A program made the translations under genes and the position numbers. A stretch of 64,000 nt of DNA, taken from positions 868,001 through 932,000 of the forward strand of contig JAVLRN010000008.1 of the NCBI GenBank assembly GCA_032821775.1. The letters are read 5' to 3'. Source of the DNA: Sanguinoderma infundibulare. Its lineage: Eukaryota; Basidiomycota; Agaricomycetes; Polyporales; Polyporaceae. The notes beneath the pieces were generated by a model, which had not been told where the DNA came from, ran no database searches, and saw only the letters and a program-made list of their open reading frames with translations. Within the stretch, counting starts at the first letter, position 1. Every line of letters begins with the position of its first letter. Shown piece after piece: positions 44,055 through 54,325 of the stretch.

Positions 44055-46620
44055 GGCGGTCGGCAGCGGGACGCAAGCGGGAGTGAGGAGGACAGGACGT
44101 CAGGACATGTACAGCGAGTGTGGGCGGGAGGAGGGCGGCTGGGAGAAGGGGACGGGGAAGTTGGGAAGATGAAGCATGGCCGATGGACGACGGTGGGCGT
44201 TTTCTCCCGCGCGCTGAGCCGATCCCAACGTCGGCAACGGACGCGACTAGCGTCGTCCCAGTGTCGTCCGGACCGCCGTCTGCTCTGTTGGTGCGGCCGA
44301 CATCTTGCGCTCGTCGTCGGTGGCGTCCACGGCTCTACTTTCTTTCCTCCGATCATCTACACCTTCACGTCTTCGGTCTTGCCCATCTTTCGCCGTCCGC
44401 GAACGAACTCAGCGACTCGCGGGCAACCGAGAGGCATTCTCTTCCAGCTTGTTCTCATTCTCATGCCTGCTTGATTCCCGCTTCATGCAAGCGGTTGCCT
44501 ACTTCGCTCCTCTCACGCTGCCCAGCGCTGAGGCTGGTCATTCAAAACCAAGCCATCAGCGTCAGGGAGAGCGTTTAGATCCGCGAAGACTTCTGGAATC
44601 TGATGAGATGTGGACACGAACCAGATGGTGAGTTTCAGATCCTCTTCCCCTTGGACTCCTGGCTGCTATCATGCATTCGCTCGATCGCTGCCGCCGGATC
44701 CTTGACACGCTACCACCGATGCCATCCGCCGGCAAATTTGAGAGACGACCGGTTGGACGAGCACCACTGCGGGAGGAGCTAGAGGGTCGTTTGGGGGGAT
44801 TGTCGGACACCCCAGGCACGTTGGTTGATTGCCTCCGCTGTTTGCCATAACCGTCGTTCAACATTCCTTGCATCCGATGACTCACATTGTACCGTCCGTT
44901 TAGCCATCCGCCCTTTCCTTGTCCCCTTCACCAAACCGACTTTGGGTACACATGGCCAGAGAAGGCGGCCGACTGCCGGAGCGTACATCTCCGCTTGATC
45001 CCAAAGGCCTTTATCACTCTCATTCTCGCTAGCTTGCTCGACCGTGCCACTTTTAGTACGTACCCAATCCCCGCCAAAACTTGCTTCCTCATATGCTCCG
45101 CGTTTATTAACTTCCATACTTGATACCAGAACGTGCCTCCCGACGTCGGATACCATCCTACTGCCGAATTTGAGAAGCCGGGAGTCATCTTCCCGTCAGG
45201 TTTCACCATTTACTTCGAGCCAGTCGTGCATACATATATCGGGGTCTCATGGACGGGAACTATGGCCCCAGGGTCATCGCAGGTCGTCGGCTGTACTATT
45301 GGTGGGCCGTGGCGACGCTCTCTGCTTTGTCTTCCTCTCCTGCGTGACCCGAAGCTCCTTTATGATCATCCGCTTATGAACGTTCAACATTCTGACACGT
45401 CGCGTATTCCATGACTGGCGGTTAACTTGGCTTTTGCAATCCTCAAGATAGCGAGTAACGTCATGGTCGACCAGTTCGTACATCCGGATTCGCAATGTCG
45501 TGCGTGTATAACCGGCTAAACGCTAACCCAGTGTCCCTACTTCTCTAGACCGTCGGAGGACACCCGATTTGCAGTCATGGCGCACGGTTTGCAGTCTCGG
45601 GATCCTACTCTTCCCGCCATAATCTTTTCAAACTTAAGCCCTGCCGGCGCACGATGATGGCCGCTGCAACCGTGACCTTGACACGTAGCCGGCGTCCTGG
45701 TAAGCCAACAGTCGCCATCTCTGCACTACACCAAGTTCTGAGCCGCGGCGACGAGCTAGGACCATAGTATTCGAATTACCGGTCATGAAGGCCGGTTGGC
45801 AGGACTTCCACCCAGACCTGCCGCAATCAAAACGCAGATGAGTAGCTCTCGTGGCGACCGTGGCAAGGAAGAGCTTCATGATGCTGGGGTGTCAGTACCG
45901 CATGGATATCACCCATCCAACTCTACTCTAGTGAGGACAACTTCCTTCTCCATGCATCGACGCTGAACGTTAACGCGTTAACAGCCGCATGTCAGTGTTA
46001 TCACGGGCCTGTCCGGCGCATTGGCTGCCAGACCATCAATCCGCTGAGTCAAGCGGTGTTAGTAGGATCAATGCTCGAGATCGAGTTCGTGAGCCTCGCG
46101 GCGTCGACCTGATCCTTGTTTCCATTTTCATCCGCGTGGGACAAAGAAGTAGACAAGGTTGACGTCCGCGCATGTCACCGCTCCGCTCAGCAAGCGAGCC
46201 TCGACCCTCCTTAGCACAGCATCAGTTGGACACACGCCCTTTGCAAATGCATCCAATTGCACTTGGTATGTACCTGGGTTTCGGGACGACGAGAGGACAG
46301 CGGCCGAAGCGGACGGAGTACTCCCCCGCGGAGAACAGACGTCCTTCTAGGTTTGTCGTGAACAATGATGCACGACAGGCTCGGACGATGCATCATCCTC
46401 CACGCTGTCTTCTGGATGCTGTGTCGTCCCTCGTCCCATTCATTCGGTCACCGTTCCTGCCCTGCCCCCATGTCCTTGCTCGTCCACGACGACCGCGTCG
46501 CCCACTGTCCTTACCTCCTTCGTCTCCATCGATCTTCGCTACTTTCTTCCTTCGTTTCTGTTCACAATTTCGCGCCCTGAGGGCTAGCCCTGGTACCGCT
46601 GGCGGAGGTCTCTGGACAAG
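44055..46620. other. gene-poor region
   Basis: Upstream of two divergent genes (F-box on the minus strand, membrane protein on the plus strand). A 93-codon plus frame at 45133-45414 has a protein-like start (PPDVGYHPTAEFEKPGVIF) but no recognised family or joinable exons. Nothing else was supported. Confidence 0.45.
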
Positions 46621-49163
46621 ATGCCGCTCAACACGACCGTCTCCCACGTCAGCCCCCTGCTCTCGTACATTCCCCGGAGTGCCTGGTACGAGGGCGATTC
46701 GTCGGATCCGGACCTGGTGCGTTAGTCCGTCTGCTCGCGCTAACGGTGTTTAACTCAATTCGATGGCTTGAACATTGAAATCAATCCCCATTCGATACCG
46801 TTGCGCTATCCATCGTGACAATCGGCAGGACAAGTACTCGAACAAGAGCTACCACTACACCAACTCCACTGCGAGCGTCACCTTCACCTGGTGGGGCACA
46901 GGTGAGCCGTTCTTTTCCCCCTCCACCATGCGCATGACGCGTCTGCGGAAATCTTGCTTCTCACGCTGACGCCCTTACCTCCCGGTCCGCAGGGATTTGG
47001 TACGGCATCTCTGCCAAAATTAAGCAAGGCACCGCCCGCTGACAGACTTCTCTTCGCGTGCTTGACGGATTGACGGTTACCGGGCGGCATTGACGTCGAT
47101 AGGGTTTATGGCGGCCGCAGTACCCGGACGGGCGAGTACACGGTCGTGGTCGACCACCAGGTCGCCTACCCGGTCCCGGGGTACACAGGTGGCCCGGCCC
47201 AGCTCCAGCAGGGAGTCCTCTTTTCGGCAACGGACCTCAAGTACCTTCAACACCAGATCCGGATCACGAATACGGGTGCGAGTCTGGAGACGGGGTCCAC
47301 GTTGGATATCGATTACGTGAGTCTCGATTTTCACCACATTTGTTGGACTGCGAAAGAGCCGTTGCTTTTAGCTCGTGTACGAGACAACGCTGGACAGCAA
47401 TGGTGTTATCAGCCACAACGATTCCGGTTGTTCTTGGGGACCGGATGGGCCGAACGTTTGGCAAGTAGACGACGCATCTCAGTACGCGTCTCTTGCTCTC
47501 TTGTTCCACGCAGGTCTGTTTCTCACTTGTTATAGCACCACCAGTGACGATTTTGGAGTTATGGAACTCAACTTCACGGTACGCCGGATTTTGCTTTGTC
47601 AGAGGATGGGGAACTAAGCGCATACACCTTCTGCAGGGTACGCAGCTGCCTACCGACAATCGTGTGCCATCTGACCGCATGCAGGTGCTGGAATAACCCT
47701 CTACGGTTTCCTCGACGAAAACAGTGCCCCCCTCACTGTCTCTATCGACGGTTGGGAAGCCAAGCCCGTCGCGCCGAACACCGCAGTACCCCCACCTGTG
47801 CCTGATGTTCCTCAAGTTCTTTACACCACAGGCTACCTGGCCAGCGGGCCGCATACATTGCGCGTCGAGAACAACCCACCATGGAGGAACGGGTCCCGCT
47901 CGAAGATGAGCATCGCATATAGCCAGGTCCTGACTTCGTCGTCCTCGTCGGACGGCCCCCCACCACCAGACGGGATGCCTCCGAGGTGAGCACTGCCCTG
48001 GTCTTGCGACCTCTCTATGCAGCCTGTAACCTTTATCGAACAGCGACGGCCACCAACGGACGGTCGTGCTCGCCGCCTCCTTCAGCGCACTCGGCACCTT
48101 CCTCCTCTCTATTCTTTTCTGGCGCCTCGCAGTCTGCTACGGCAGGAGAAAAGAGAGGCGCAAAGAGACATTCGCTGCACGGCCGTTCTTGGCCCGCACG
48201 AACCCCATCCCCCAGTCTCCGCCGCGTTCACCGCGCACCCCGCGCCAGAGACGCCCAGGATGGAAGCGCGGGGACGATATAGAGGGCGACATCGCCTCGC
48301 TCGAACGCATGGTCGCCCGCATCCCGTTCGTTGGCGCGAGGAGGACAAGGCGTGCTGCCCACCGACGCGCGCCGCTGTCCGACGTCGAGTTCGCGCATTC
48401 ACGAACTTCAAGCAAGGCCGAGGAGGCCCCCGCGGACGCGCGCAGCTACGACGAGTTCGGGTACCTGTACCAGTCCCCGTACCCGTACGGGCACTCGCGC
48501 GAACGCTCGTACCCACATCCCGACCGCGACGAGCAAGAAGACATAGACATGGACTCGGAGCTGAGGCACCTCCGGTACGAGAGTCGGCACAGCCCTCGCT
48601 CGTCCGTCTCGTCCTCGTCCAGCTTGTCGTCCACCATGCGCGACTCGCTGTCGATGCACGTCACCGCGCCGCCGTCGCCCGCAGACTGGCACGCCGAGCA
48701 AAGCAGGGACCGCGTGCCGACGACGACGACGCTCCCCTTGCGCGTCAACAGCAAGCGGCAGGGACAGACGAGGAGACGGCGGTCGATCGAGAAGCCGCCG
48801 CTCGACCTCCACGTCGAGCAGCAGCTGTCGATATTCGCGAACGCGTCTGCGTCTCGGCGCGCGGCGGGCGCAGGAACGGGAACGGGAACGGGAACGGGCA
48901 TGCGCGTCGTCGGGTCGCCCGTCGTCAGCCTGCCGTCGTCGCGGCCATCGACGACGATGACGACAGGGACGGGGACGGGGATCGGGTCTTTTCCGAGACC
49001 GCTGCCTACACCTCCGCACCCGCCGCCGCCCGTGCCACCGCTCCCGATGGCTTTGCGCCAGGGGGGCATGCAGGACGCCGGTCGAGTCGAGTTTCAGAGT
49101 GCGTTCGACCCTGCGGACGTGGGACTGGGGTTGCCAGGGCCGCCGCCGCCGTATCGCCTGTAA
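46621..49163 (+). CDS. single-pass membrane protein with beta-sandwich-like ectodomain
   Basis: Nine exons (46621-46716, 46829-46901, 46993-46999, 47103-47316, 47372-47481, 47536-47578, single base 47637, 47685-47985, 48044-49163) give 654 residues. The ectodomain, about residues 1-280, has two related beta-sandwich-like parts: one with ASVTFTWWGTGIWVYGG and a second with MELNFTGAGITLYGF, each followed by a GEYTV or APLTV strand. This layout is common in basidiomycete surface proteins of unknown ligand. One hydrophobic segment (VVLAASFSALGTFLLSILFW) then leads into a ~350-residue basic, low-complexity cytoplasmic tail. The tail includes a GT dipeptide repeat and ends GPPPPYRL, a PPxY-type site that could bind WW domains of ubiquitin ligases. 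Signal peptide cleavage is not obvious. The splice model includes two micro-exons, discussed under findings. Confidence 0.8.
48872..48900 (+). repeat. GGAACG hexamer repeat in coding tail
   Basis: Four to five tandem copies of GGAACG encoding Gly-Thr repeats in the cytoplasmic tail of the membrane protein. Confidence 0.75.
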
Positions 49164-49942
49164 GGTGTCTTCGCACTCGGAACCTTACGAATTCCTGTGG
49201 TTCGTGGACTCTGGGCTGTGCGCGCGTGCGTATCATTTACTGTTATCTTTTCGGTTCCCTGTCATGGTTTCGTTTTGGCGCGTGTCGCGCATTTTGGTTG
49301 GAAGTCTCTCTCGCACACTCGTTGTATTCGCACCATGGTCGCCCATTTGCGTTGGTGTATATATTGTTTAGTACACTATCGGCCACTTTCGTTATACTGC
49401 AAAATGCTCGTGGTTCTGCGCGATCGTCGACATCCGGATTACAATGACAGGTATGTGCGTGGCTGATGTGGTCTTCTAAGTTTTCCGACGGAGTTTTGCA
49501 CAGGTTAAGTGTGGACTCCTGCCGCGGCCGAATGCGGTGTCATTCCGCTTGATACCTGCCCCAGGACTCACACGACTTTCAAAGGGAGCAGCGCCGTCTT
49601 CATATGCAGTTCATAAGCAATTCTACCTGGGTTTGCCTTCTGCAGCCTGTCATACAACCAAAAGGTCCCGCTTTCACCAGCTTCGAGTTTGAAACCAACA
49701 AGCACTTCAACCCCTCGCGGGCCTTGATCGGAGTCCAGTAGTGGAACTTTGAGCTTATGTGCGCGCCGACTGTCTGATTTGGACAGGTAGATTTGTCACT
49801 GGGGTCCTATTTCCTACCCCCACGTACACTTCTCCAGGCCTCTCGTCAACAACCTCCCTCACCGAACTTGGTGCGGGCCCTTTTCATCTTCTCTTCGTAA
49901 GTTTTTTAATGCTGATCGATACGCTTATTAGCTTCAACGCCG
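49164..49942. other. intergenic, upstream of HET gene 3
   Basis: No gene was recognised. It serves as 3' flank of the membrane protein and promoter region of HET gene 3. Confidence 0.5.
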
Positions 49943-51777
49943 ATGCGGCTTCTCAATACGCATACCGGAGATTTTGAAGAGTTTTTCAGTTCCTCAGGCA
50001 CGCCCCCGTACGCGATTCTATCACACACCTGGGATCCGAAGGGAGAACAGACGAACCAAGATGTGAGGGAGATACAACGCATATACAAGAAGTCGTCTTC
50101 CATTTCCGTCCCTATTCTCCTTGCCGGGCCCTCAGGCCGCTCTCGGGTTGCTGCCTTGGACGAGGTTGTCGAAGGTGCGTTGGTTGATATTCTTACTTGT
50201 GTGAGGTTCACTTATCTTTCCGTGCCGTACCCTTCGCGGGCTCCACACCGCGCCTAGACTCCGAGTCCGACATATGGAGTGACCATCGTCTCTCACCGAA
50301 GATCCGGGAGGCATGCAAAGTCGCGCGCCGCGACGGCTACCAGTACATCTGGATCGACTCCTCCTGCATCGACAAGACTAGCAGCTCGGAGCTGTCCGAG
50401 GCCATCAACTCGATGTACGACTGGTACCGCGGTGCGCACGTATGCTATGCCTACCTGTCGACCGTCCCCCACGACGACGCCATCCCAGACGCGAACTCCG
50501 AATTCCGCAAAAGCAGATGGTTCAGGCGGGCATGGACGCTTCAGGAGCTTCTTGCGCCTCGACGGCTTGTGTTCCTCTCGGCGGGTTGGGAGCCTATCGG
50601 GACCAAGGATACGTTGTCCGAGGTGGTCTGTGACATCACCCATATCGATCGGAGGTTCTTGACGCACGAGAAGCCGTTGAGCAAGGCAAGCGTCGCGCAG
50701 CGGATGTCCTGGGCGGCCGGACGAGAGGCGACACGGGTCGAGGATCAGGCGTATTCACTCCTGGGTATCTTCGGGATCACCATGTCGACGCTGTACGGAG
50801 AAGGTACACACGCCTTCCGACGACTACAGGAGGAGATTCTGAGCAAAATCCCTGATCAGAGCTTGTTCGCTTGGGGGTCCGTATATCCCTTGCCAACGAG
50901 TGGTACCTCGGATGACCCTCTCCGATACACTCTGCTGACGCTCGACCCTTCCGAGTCGTTCTTCGCGGTATCTCCCCTAAATTTCTTGGGAAGCAATGCG
51001 ATTGTCAGCCCATCTAGCGAAACTCTGGCATATTTCCAACTCCCTCCACTCGACTACGCCGCTACACGTGCCACTCTTCGCCTTTTGCCCATCCAAGAAC
51101 TAGACATACCGGTCTTTGTCCCCAGTGGGCCGGACAAATGGTTTCTTGCCATCCTCGGATGTTCCAGCGAGAGCGCAAACTGTGGTCCGGGGAAACTTCT
51201 CGCTAGGGTCTGCTACATGCGTGCCTCTGAGTCTCAGAGCAATCTCCTCTACCCAGGAATGATTGACATCTATTCGACGTCCGTGAACCCTGCCGACGAT
51301 GGGCCGCGTGTGGCTCATATCCTTGCTCTTTCCCCTGACGACATCAAGCGCAACTGGCGTGCACAAAAGCAGATCGAAACCATCTGTCTTCCCTATCTGG
51401 AACGAGCCACCGGCACTCCTGAACAACACATGTCGCCTGATCCATTGGCTCTGGTCCTTTCGGACTGGAGCCATGCTACGCTGCGGAAGGACTGTGGCTG
51501 CCGCGTTTCGAAGGTTCAAGGTCCTACGAAACTCCATCCTAGCTCTCATTCCTTCGCTCTCATGAGCGACAATTTCACTATCTATATCAGCTTTTTACAC
51601 ATGGTGCAAGGCGAGGATCGCGAGTTCCTGATGGTGGTCGCCCGAATCTGGATGCTGTCGCCGTCTCCTCACGACTCGCATGACCTGGACGCCATCGAGA
51701 CACGCGCACGGGTCGCTGCGCCGTATGCCGCTACTAGCTGGGTCAGCGACGGACAGTGGCCTGCAGTGTTGCCGTAG
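49943..51777 (+). pseudogene. HET gene 3, 5' part (interrupted by insertion)
   Basis: Third HET paralogue, split by the mobile element at 51774-54325. Exons 49943-50174 and 50258-51777 (83-nt intron at the conserved place) would give about 583 residues. The HET domain is complete: YAILSHTWDPKGEQ, IWIDSSCIDKTSS, RRAWTLQELLAPRR, RMSWAAGREATR and LLGIFGITMSTLYGEG. The frame then enters the first C-terminal module and ends at a TAG contributed by the first bases of the insertion. The HET domain itself has no other lesion, so a truncated HET-only protein could still be made. The rest of the gene continues in the same frame after the element. Confidence 0.85.
51767..51773 (+). repeat. apparent target-site duplication, left
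   Basis: TGTTGCC immediately before the element, repeated at 54326-54332. Removing one copy plus the element leaves the HET frame unbroken. Confidence 0.65.
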
Positions 51778-51778
51778 A

Positions 51779-51872
51779 GTATACAACGACACTTGCAAGT
51801 TCGACGCCTATTAGGCGTCTCCCACTTGCAAGTCCCCGGGATAGGCGCTGGAAAACACAGCCACATTCTCAC
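51779..51872 (+). repeat. left terminal inverted repeat
   Basis: Begins GTATACAACGAC and ends CCACATTCTCAC. It contains, in order, the palindromes GTATAC, ACTTGCAAGT (51791-51800), GACGCCTATTAGGCGTC (51803-51819) and a second ACTTGCAAGT (51824-51833). The right repeat reads the same on the opposite strand with only a few mismatches. Confidence 0.9.
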
Positions 51873-51998
51873 CTCGTCTCACCCCCATAGCGGCCTCTAC
51901 CATCCTCATTGGCCTCCCCGCCATTGGCCCGCCTCCTGCTCGTTGGTCGGCCTCACCGGCAACCATCATGAGCGCAAAAAAAGTAGATAAGTGCTTCC

Positions 51999-52007
51999 AA
52001 AAAAAAA
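51999..52007 (-). terminator. T9 tract, pol III terminator of left tRNA-like unit
   Basis: Nine Ts on the minus strand directly after the tRNA-like unit. Confidence 0.6.
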
Positions 52008-52008
52008 G

Positions 52009-52087
52009 GGTCACCCCCAGGCTTGAACCCCGTGAATGCAGTCTCCACCGCTAATCACTGATCACATTATCCACTAGACTATCACCA
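52009..52087 (-). tRNA. tRNA-like unit (degenerate), outward-facing left
   Basis: The minus strand has an A-box-like TAGTCTAGTGGAT and a B-box GGGTTCAAGCC about 45 nt later, in a unit of tRNA length followed by a T9 terminator. Stems are imperfect and I cannot assign an anticodon. Probably a tRNA-derived pol III unit rather than a working tRNA. Confidence 0.5.
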
Positions 52088-52137
52088 CTTGATATAGATA
52101 CAAAGTTTAGGCAATACATAGCCATCCTGGGCCGCAA

Positions 52138-52147
52138 ACTTGCAAGT
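52138..52147. repeat. internal ACTTGCAAGT palindrome
   Basis: Inner copy of the subterminal palindrome, followed by ACG as in the copy at 54047. It marks one edge of the captured segment. Confidence 0.7.
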
Positions 52148-52168
52148 ACGTCCCTCGACTGACCCACC

Positions 52169-53628
52169 TCAGCCCAGGTTCCTCGAGTCCGGCGTTCGCG
52201 CCCCCTTCCCGACGTCCACGCGTCGGCCCTCCCCTTTCCAATGATGTTCCGTCTGTTGCAGCGTCGTCCCCAGCGGCGAGTCCGAGAACGTCTCCCAATT
52301 GCGCTCCCTGTCCCGCTCTCGCTCCCTGTCCAGATCACGCTTGTTCGAGGACAGCGAGAGGTGCCGCGAGAGGTGCAGGTTTGATGGCGGCGGCATCGGC
52401 GGCTTCTCAAACGGCGAGTTAAAGGGTGAAGATGAGGACATCGGCGTGAGCTGTGCGCTTTCTGGCCGTTTCCGACGCCGCGGTGGCGGCACTGGTGGGG
52501 GTGAGGGATGATGCAGAAATCGCGATCGGCCAACACAGGGAGACGTGTTCGTGCTCGCTGGCATTGCACAATCCACGTCTACGCCGAGCGCAAGTGCAGA
52601 GGGCTTGCGGTCAGGGTGCGTCGGCGGAGGATCAGGCGGGAGTTCTGAGAGCGGTCTCAGCGGGGTATTAGTTGGCGATGACGCACACCGTCGCTGGGGT
52701 GGTTCAGATGCGGCACCATTTGTAGAAGCCGGAATCAGGGCGGCACGCTTGAGAGGAGATAGAGAAGCCGTTGCGACCTGCTTGAAAGATCGGGCAGGAG
52801 CGGCGGTCGAGGCAGTCGGGCTGAGATTCCGCTGTGGCGGTAGTTTGGGGACCGGATTGCGAACTGCGGTACGGTCAGCATAGATCCAGCAGACAAAGCA
52901 GAAGAGCTCACATTTTCGCTGGGGCTAATGCTGCGCATGCGCCGTCCTGAGCCACTCGAGTCGGAGCTGCTCCTTCATGATGCACTCTTACTCGAGCTTT
53001 TGCTCCGCTTGCTTCAAACTTTGTGCAATTCATGTCGCCTGCAGAGATTGCTGGATAAGAGTATTCATCATGTGCGGGATCGCGACATTGCAGGTCATGT
53101 GCAGGATGGTGGGAACAGGTGCAGGCAATTCACGATTTGCCTGCGGCTGCTGCTGATTCATAGATACATGTTGGGGAGGCGGCAGTACGGGTGGCTTCCG
53201 AGGGGGTAATGGGGGTATCTTGCTGTCCGCAGGACGTGTACCACTACCGGGGAAAACAGCCACACCCGCGGGCGCAGACTGCGGCGGGGGGACCCGTGGA
53301 AGACATATAGGGTGGAGCGTCATGCTCGAACGGACTGCAGTTGGAACGCAGCAAGCAGAAGACACGAACACACCTTGGACGAAGATGAGGGTGGGGTCCA
53401 TCTCCTTGCCATCAAGCACATGGGACACAAGCTTCAGGACGGCAAAGAACTGGCCGCCACTCAATGTATCTGCGGCTCCTAACTCGGGCGAGAAGAGCCA
53501 GAGGATCTGCAGCTGAGATGGTGAGGCACGACTGAGCCCAGATGAGGACAAGGACGCACCGAGTCAAGCGTGTTGGATGTGAGTGTGGGATAGCAGCCCC
53601 TCAGCCATGCTCGTGCTTCGCGGACCAT
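52169..53628 (-). pseudogene. captured segment of EH-domain-like host gene
   Basis: Minus-strand coding relic inside the element. From 53628, MVREARAWLRGCYPTLTSN runs to a GTGCGT donor, a 47-nt intron follows, and the next exon encodes LFSPELGAADTLSGGQFFAV with KLVSHVLDGKEMDPTLIFVQ. This order is what I recall for an Agaricomycete Eps15-homology (EH) protein related to yeast Irs4/Tax4. Further on are PPLPPRKPPVLPPP, a TLIQQSLQA helix, PTHPDRKPSA and a charged DRERERDRERNWE stretch. Introns are retained, so the copy came from genomic DNA, not mRNA. The N-terminal part of such genes is missing, and the frames between exons are not all joinable. The parent gene is not in this window. Family identity is moderately sure. 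Confidence 0.6.
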
Positions 53629-54030
53629 GGGTGGGGGAGGTCTGGAGGAGGACGGCGCCGAGTTGGATGGCTGCGTGATATGCGAGCTTGAACATGACTA
53701 TTGTTTCGAGCCTGGCGAGGAGGAGGTCTAAAGGTCGATGTTGGGGTCTGCAGGCAGATCCTGTTAGCTTTGATATCTGGAACATGAAGGCGGATGGGTA
53801 CGACAACACACGGAGGGAGGGTCAGTGCACTAAACAGTACTGCTCTGACGAAACCTATTGGTGCGAGCGCATAGGGGCAGGCGGGACAAGATAGACAGTG
53901 GCGGACGGTGTAGATGGCAGGCGGCGGGACGAGTGAGAAAGATGGCGGAGCAAGGGCTGCGAGAGCGCCTAGGGGGATAGGCGGATGGGAGGCGTGCGTT
54001 CGAAGGGGACTGATGGGATGGTGGCGGGAG

Positions 54031-54056
54031 ACTTGCAAGTTGCCCAACTTGCAAGT
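54031..54056. repeat. paired internal ACTTGCAAGT palindromes
   Basis: Copies at 54031-54040 and 54047-54056, separated by TGCCCA, at the right edge of the captured segment. Confidence 0.7.
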
Positions 54057-54124
54057 ACGCGGGACAGATTCGGCCAGGTGCTGGCGCAAAAGGTATATGA
54101 GTCTCAAACAACGTCCAAAGTTAA

Positions 54125-54198
54125 AGCCCACTTAGCTTACTTGTTAGAGCGCCTGGCTCATTTGTTGGGCACGGGGTTCGAACCCGGCTTGCTCTTAG
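54125..54198 (+). tRNA. tRNA-like unit (degenerate), outward-facing right
   Basis: A-box-like TTAGCTTACTTGTTAGAGCG and a perfect B-box GGGTTCGAACCC lie at tRNA spacing, with a TTTT run at 54199-54202. The acceptor stem is poor, so it is likely a tRNA-derived promoter unit, in mirror orientation to the one at 52009-52087. Confidence 0.5.
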
Positions 54199-54226
54199 TT
54201 TTACGGTGATTTTCTGGGCGCCACTC

Positions 54227-54320
54227 GTGAGAAGGTGGCTGTGTTTTCTGGCGCCTATGCCCGGCACTTGCAAGTGGGAGACGCCTAATAGGCGTCGAAC
54301 TTGCAAGTGTCGTTGTATAC
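54227..54320 (-). repeat. right terminal inverted repeat
   Basis: Inverted partner of 51779-51872, with ACTTGCAAGT at 54266-54275 and 54299-54308, GACGCCTAATAGGCGTC at 54280-54296 and GTATAC at the outer end. Confidence 0.9.
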
Positions 54321-54325
54321 GGCTC

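Larger units (their letters stand above)
51774..54325. mobile_element. non-autonomous TIR element carrying a captured host gene
   Basis: A 2552-bp insertion inside HET gene 3. Its ends are ~94-bp inverted repeats that match at nearly every position. Inside lie two tRNA-like units pointing outward and a minus-strand, intron-bearing segment resembling a host EH-domain gene. The palindrome ACTTGCAAGT occurs seven times. No transposase, reverse transcriptase, integrase or helicase reading frame is visible, so it must depend on a helper elsewhere. The 7-bp flanking repeat suggests cut-and-paste insertion. The superfamily is not clear. Because the HET frame matches on both sides and the repeats are well preserved, the insertion looks fairly recent. 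Confidence 0.82.

Noticed and set aside
45133..45414. Plus-strand 93-codon ORF as a secreted protein
   Set aside because: No signal peptide, partner exons or recognised domain.
48017..49447. 476-codon alternative frame on the plus strand and long minus frames at 48-49 kb
   Set aside because: Arg-rich low-complexity shadows of the GC-rich cytoplasmic tail exon; the frame continuing the transmembrane segment is the real one.
51779..51784. GTATAC as the target-site duplication of the element
   Set aside because: GTATAC is itself a palindrome and so necessarily mirrors at the ends. The outer TGTTGCC repeat explains the HET frame on both sides better.
52009..54198. Functional tRNA genes inside the element
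   Set aside because: A and B boxes are good, but the stems pair poorly and no anticodon can be assigned.
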